DNA of 64,000 bases from Puffinus mauretanicus (Eukaryota > Chordata > Aves > Procellariiformes > Procellariidae), in NCBI GenBank assembly GCA_023333565.1, contig JAJKFH010000052.1, forward strand, positions 1,364,001 through 1,428,000, in the 5' to 3' direction. The position numbers were made by a program, and so were the translations under genes. The notes under the pieces were generated by a model. That model was not told where the DNA came from. It worked only from the letters and a program-made list of their open reading frames with translations, and did no database searches. Of the stretch, positions 63,601 through 64,000 are shown in pieces. Positions within the stretch are counted from its first letter, which is position 1. Every line of letters starts with the position of its first letter.

Positions 63601-64000
63601 CACATGGCTTTGGCTCTCCCTGCCCTATGGAGCTTGCCCCCGCCCACCCTGCAAAATGCAGCATTAAGTTCCTAGAGATGGCCAAAGCACGCGGTCTGAT
63701 AAGAGCCCAGCGTTTGCTGTAAAATACCCTCCAGGCCGTGCTTAAAATACATCCTGTTCCTGTTGTGTCTGGAGGAAAAATGGTACACGGCAACGCGGTA
63801 GCAAGACTGGGTCTGCAGTTACAGCCCGTTTTAGCAACATCTTTCAATCCCATCTATGCCAAAAGATGAGTCACATTTTAACTATATAAGGGACTAAATC
63901 TGTAGTGACCTGGCTCCCTCAAAACATGGGGGTTCACAGTAGAGAGAAGAACCATAGTGACTGCCCCAATATTGCAATCAAAAGGCTTTTTATAGCTGCT
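63601..64000. other. Flank upstream of WSB1
   Basis: 400 bp beyond the CpG island to the window edge. It drops to AT-moderate composition. Apart from an AP-1 motif I see nothing in it. Confidence 0.7.
63867..63873 (+). promoter_or_regulatory. AP-1 consensus site
   Basis: Exact TGAGTCA palindrome-like consensus in the AT-rich flank about 740 bp upstream of the WSB1 ATG. Motif match only. Confidence 0.3.

Noticed and set aside
62685..63667. Open frames of 80-184 codons around the WSB1 promoter
   Set aside because: GC-driven, mutually overlapping, no recognisable family. The WSB1 frame MASFPLSVNEK explains the real coding sequence there.
1..64000. CRISPR arrays, operons, phage or other prokaryotic systems, tRNA and rRNA genes
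   Set aside because: None seen. Exon-intron structure, CpG islands and the avian LTR show vertebrate nuclear DNA, and no repeat-spacer array or tRNA cloverleaf was recognised.

Overview
The window is vertebrate nuclear DNA, most probably from a bird. It holds interrupted genes with GT-AG introns, two CpG-island promoters and no operons. There are no primate or rodent repeats (Alu, L1). One complete solo LTR of the avian ERVL type is present, and the other interspersed repeats are sparse, decayed MIR/L2-like relics. The species cannot be fixed from sequence alone.

Two protein genes are supported, both on the minus strand. (1) WSB1 (63127 down to 54030) is complete. Nine coding exons were joined by eye with consistent phase at every junction. 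They give 421 codons plus stop, which is the human length as I recall it: a WD-repeat propeller followed by a C-terminal SOCS box. (2) KSR1 is represented only by coding exon 1 (15234 down to 14977, 86 codons, phase 0). The remaining 14.98 kb at the left edge is the start of its first intron. The order WSB1 then KSR1 on one strand matches my recollection of human chromosome 17, so this looks like conserved synteny.

Layout by region. 1-14976: KSR1 intron 1, with no second exon found. 14290-15720: KSR1 CpG island, promoter and exon 1, with two short tandem repeats upstream of the ATG. 15.7-53.05 kb: about 37 kb of non-coding DNA with ancient SINE-like relics, an isolated small CpG island near 34.1 kb and an AT microsatellite. 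53.06-63.2 kb: WSB1, including its 3' UTR. 62.28-63.6 kb: WSB1 CpG island and promoter. 63.6-64.0 kb: upstream flank.

WSB1 is a substrate receptor for Cul5-Elongin B/C ubiquitin ligases. KSR1 scaffolds RAF-MEK-ERK signalling. They are neighbours with no obvious shared pathway. I found no clearly new biological system. The observations most worth checking are an unannotated phase-compatible alternative first exon in WSB1 intron 1, a GC-AG intron combined with an antisense ERVL solo LTR just before the SOCS-box exon, tandem hypoxia-element cores in the WSB1 promoter, and the orphan CpG island between the genes.
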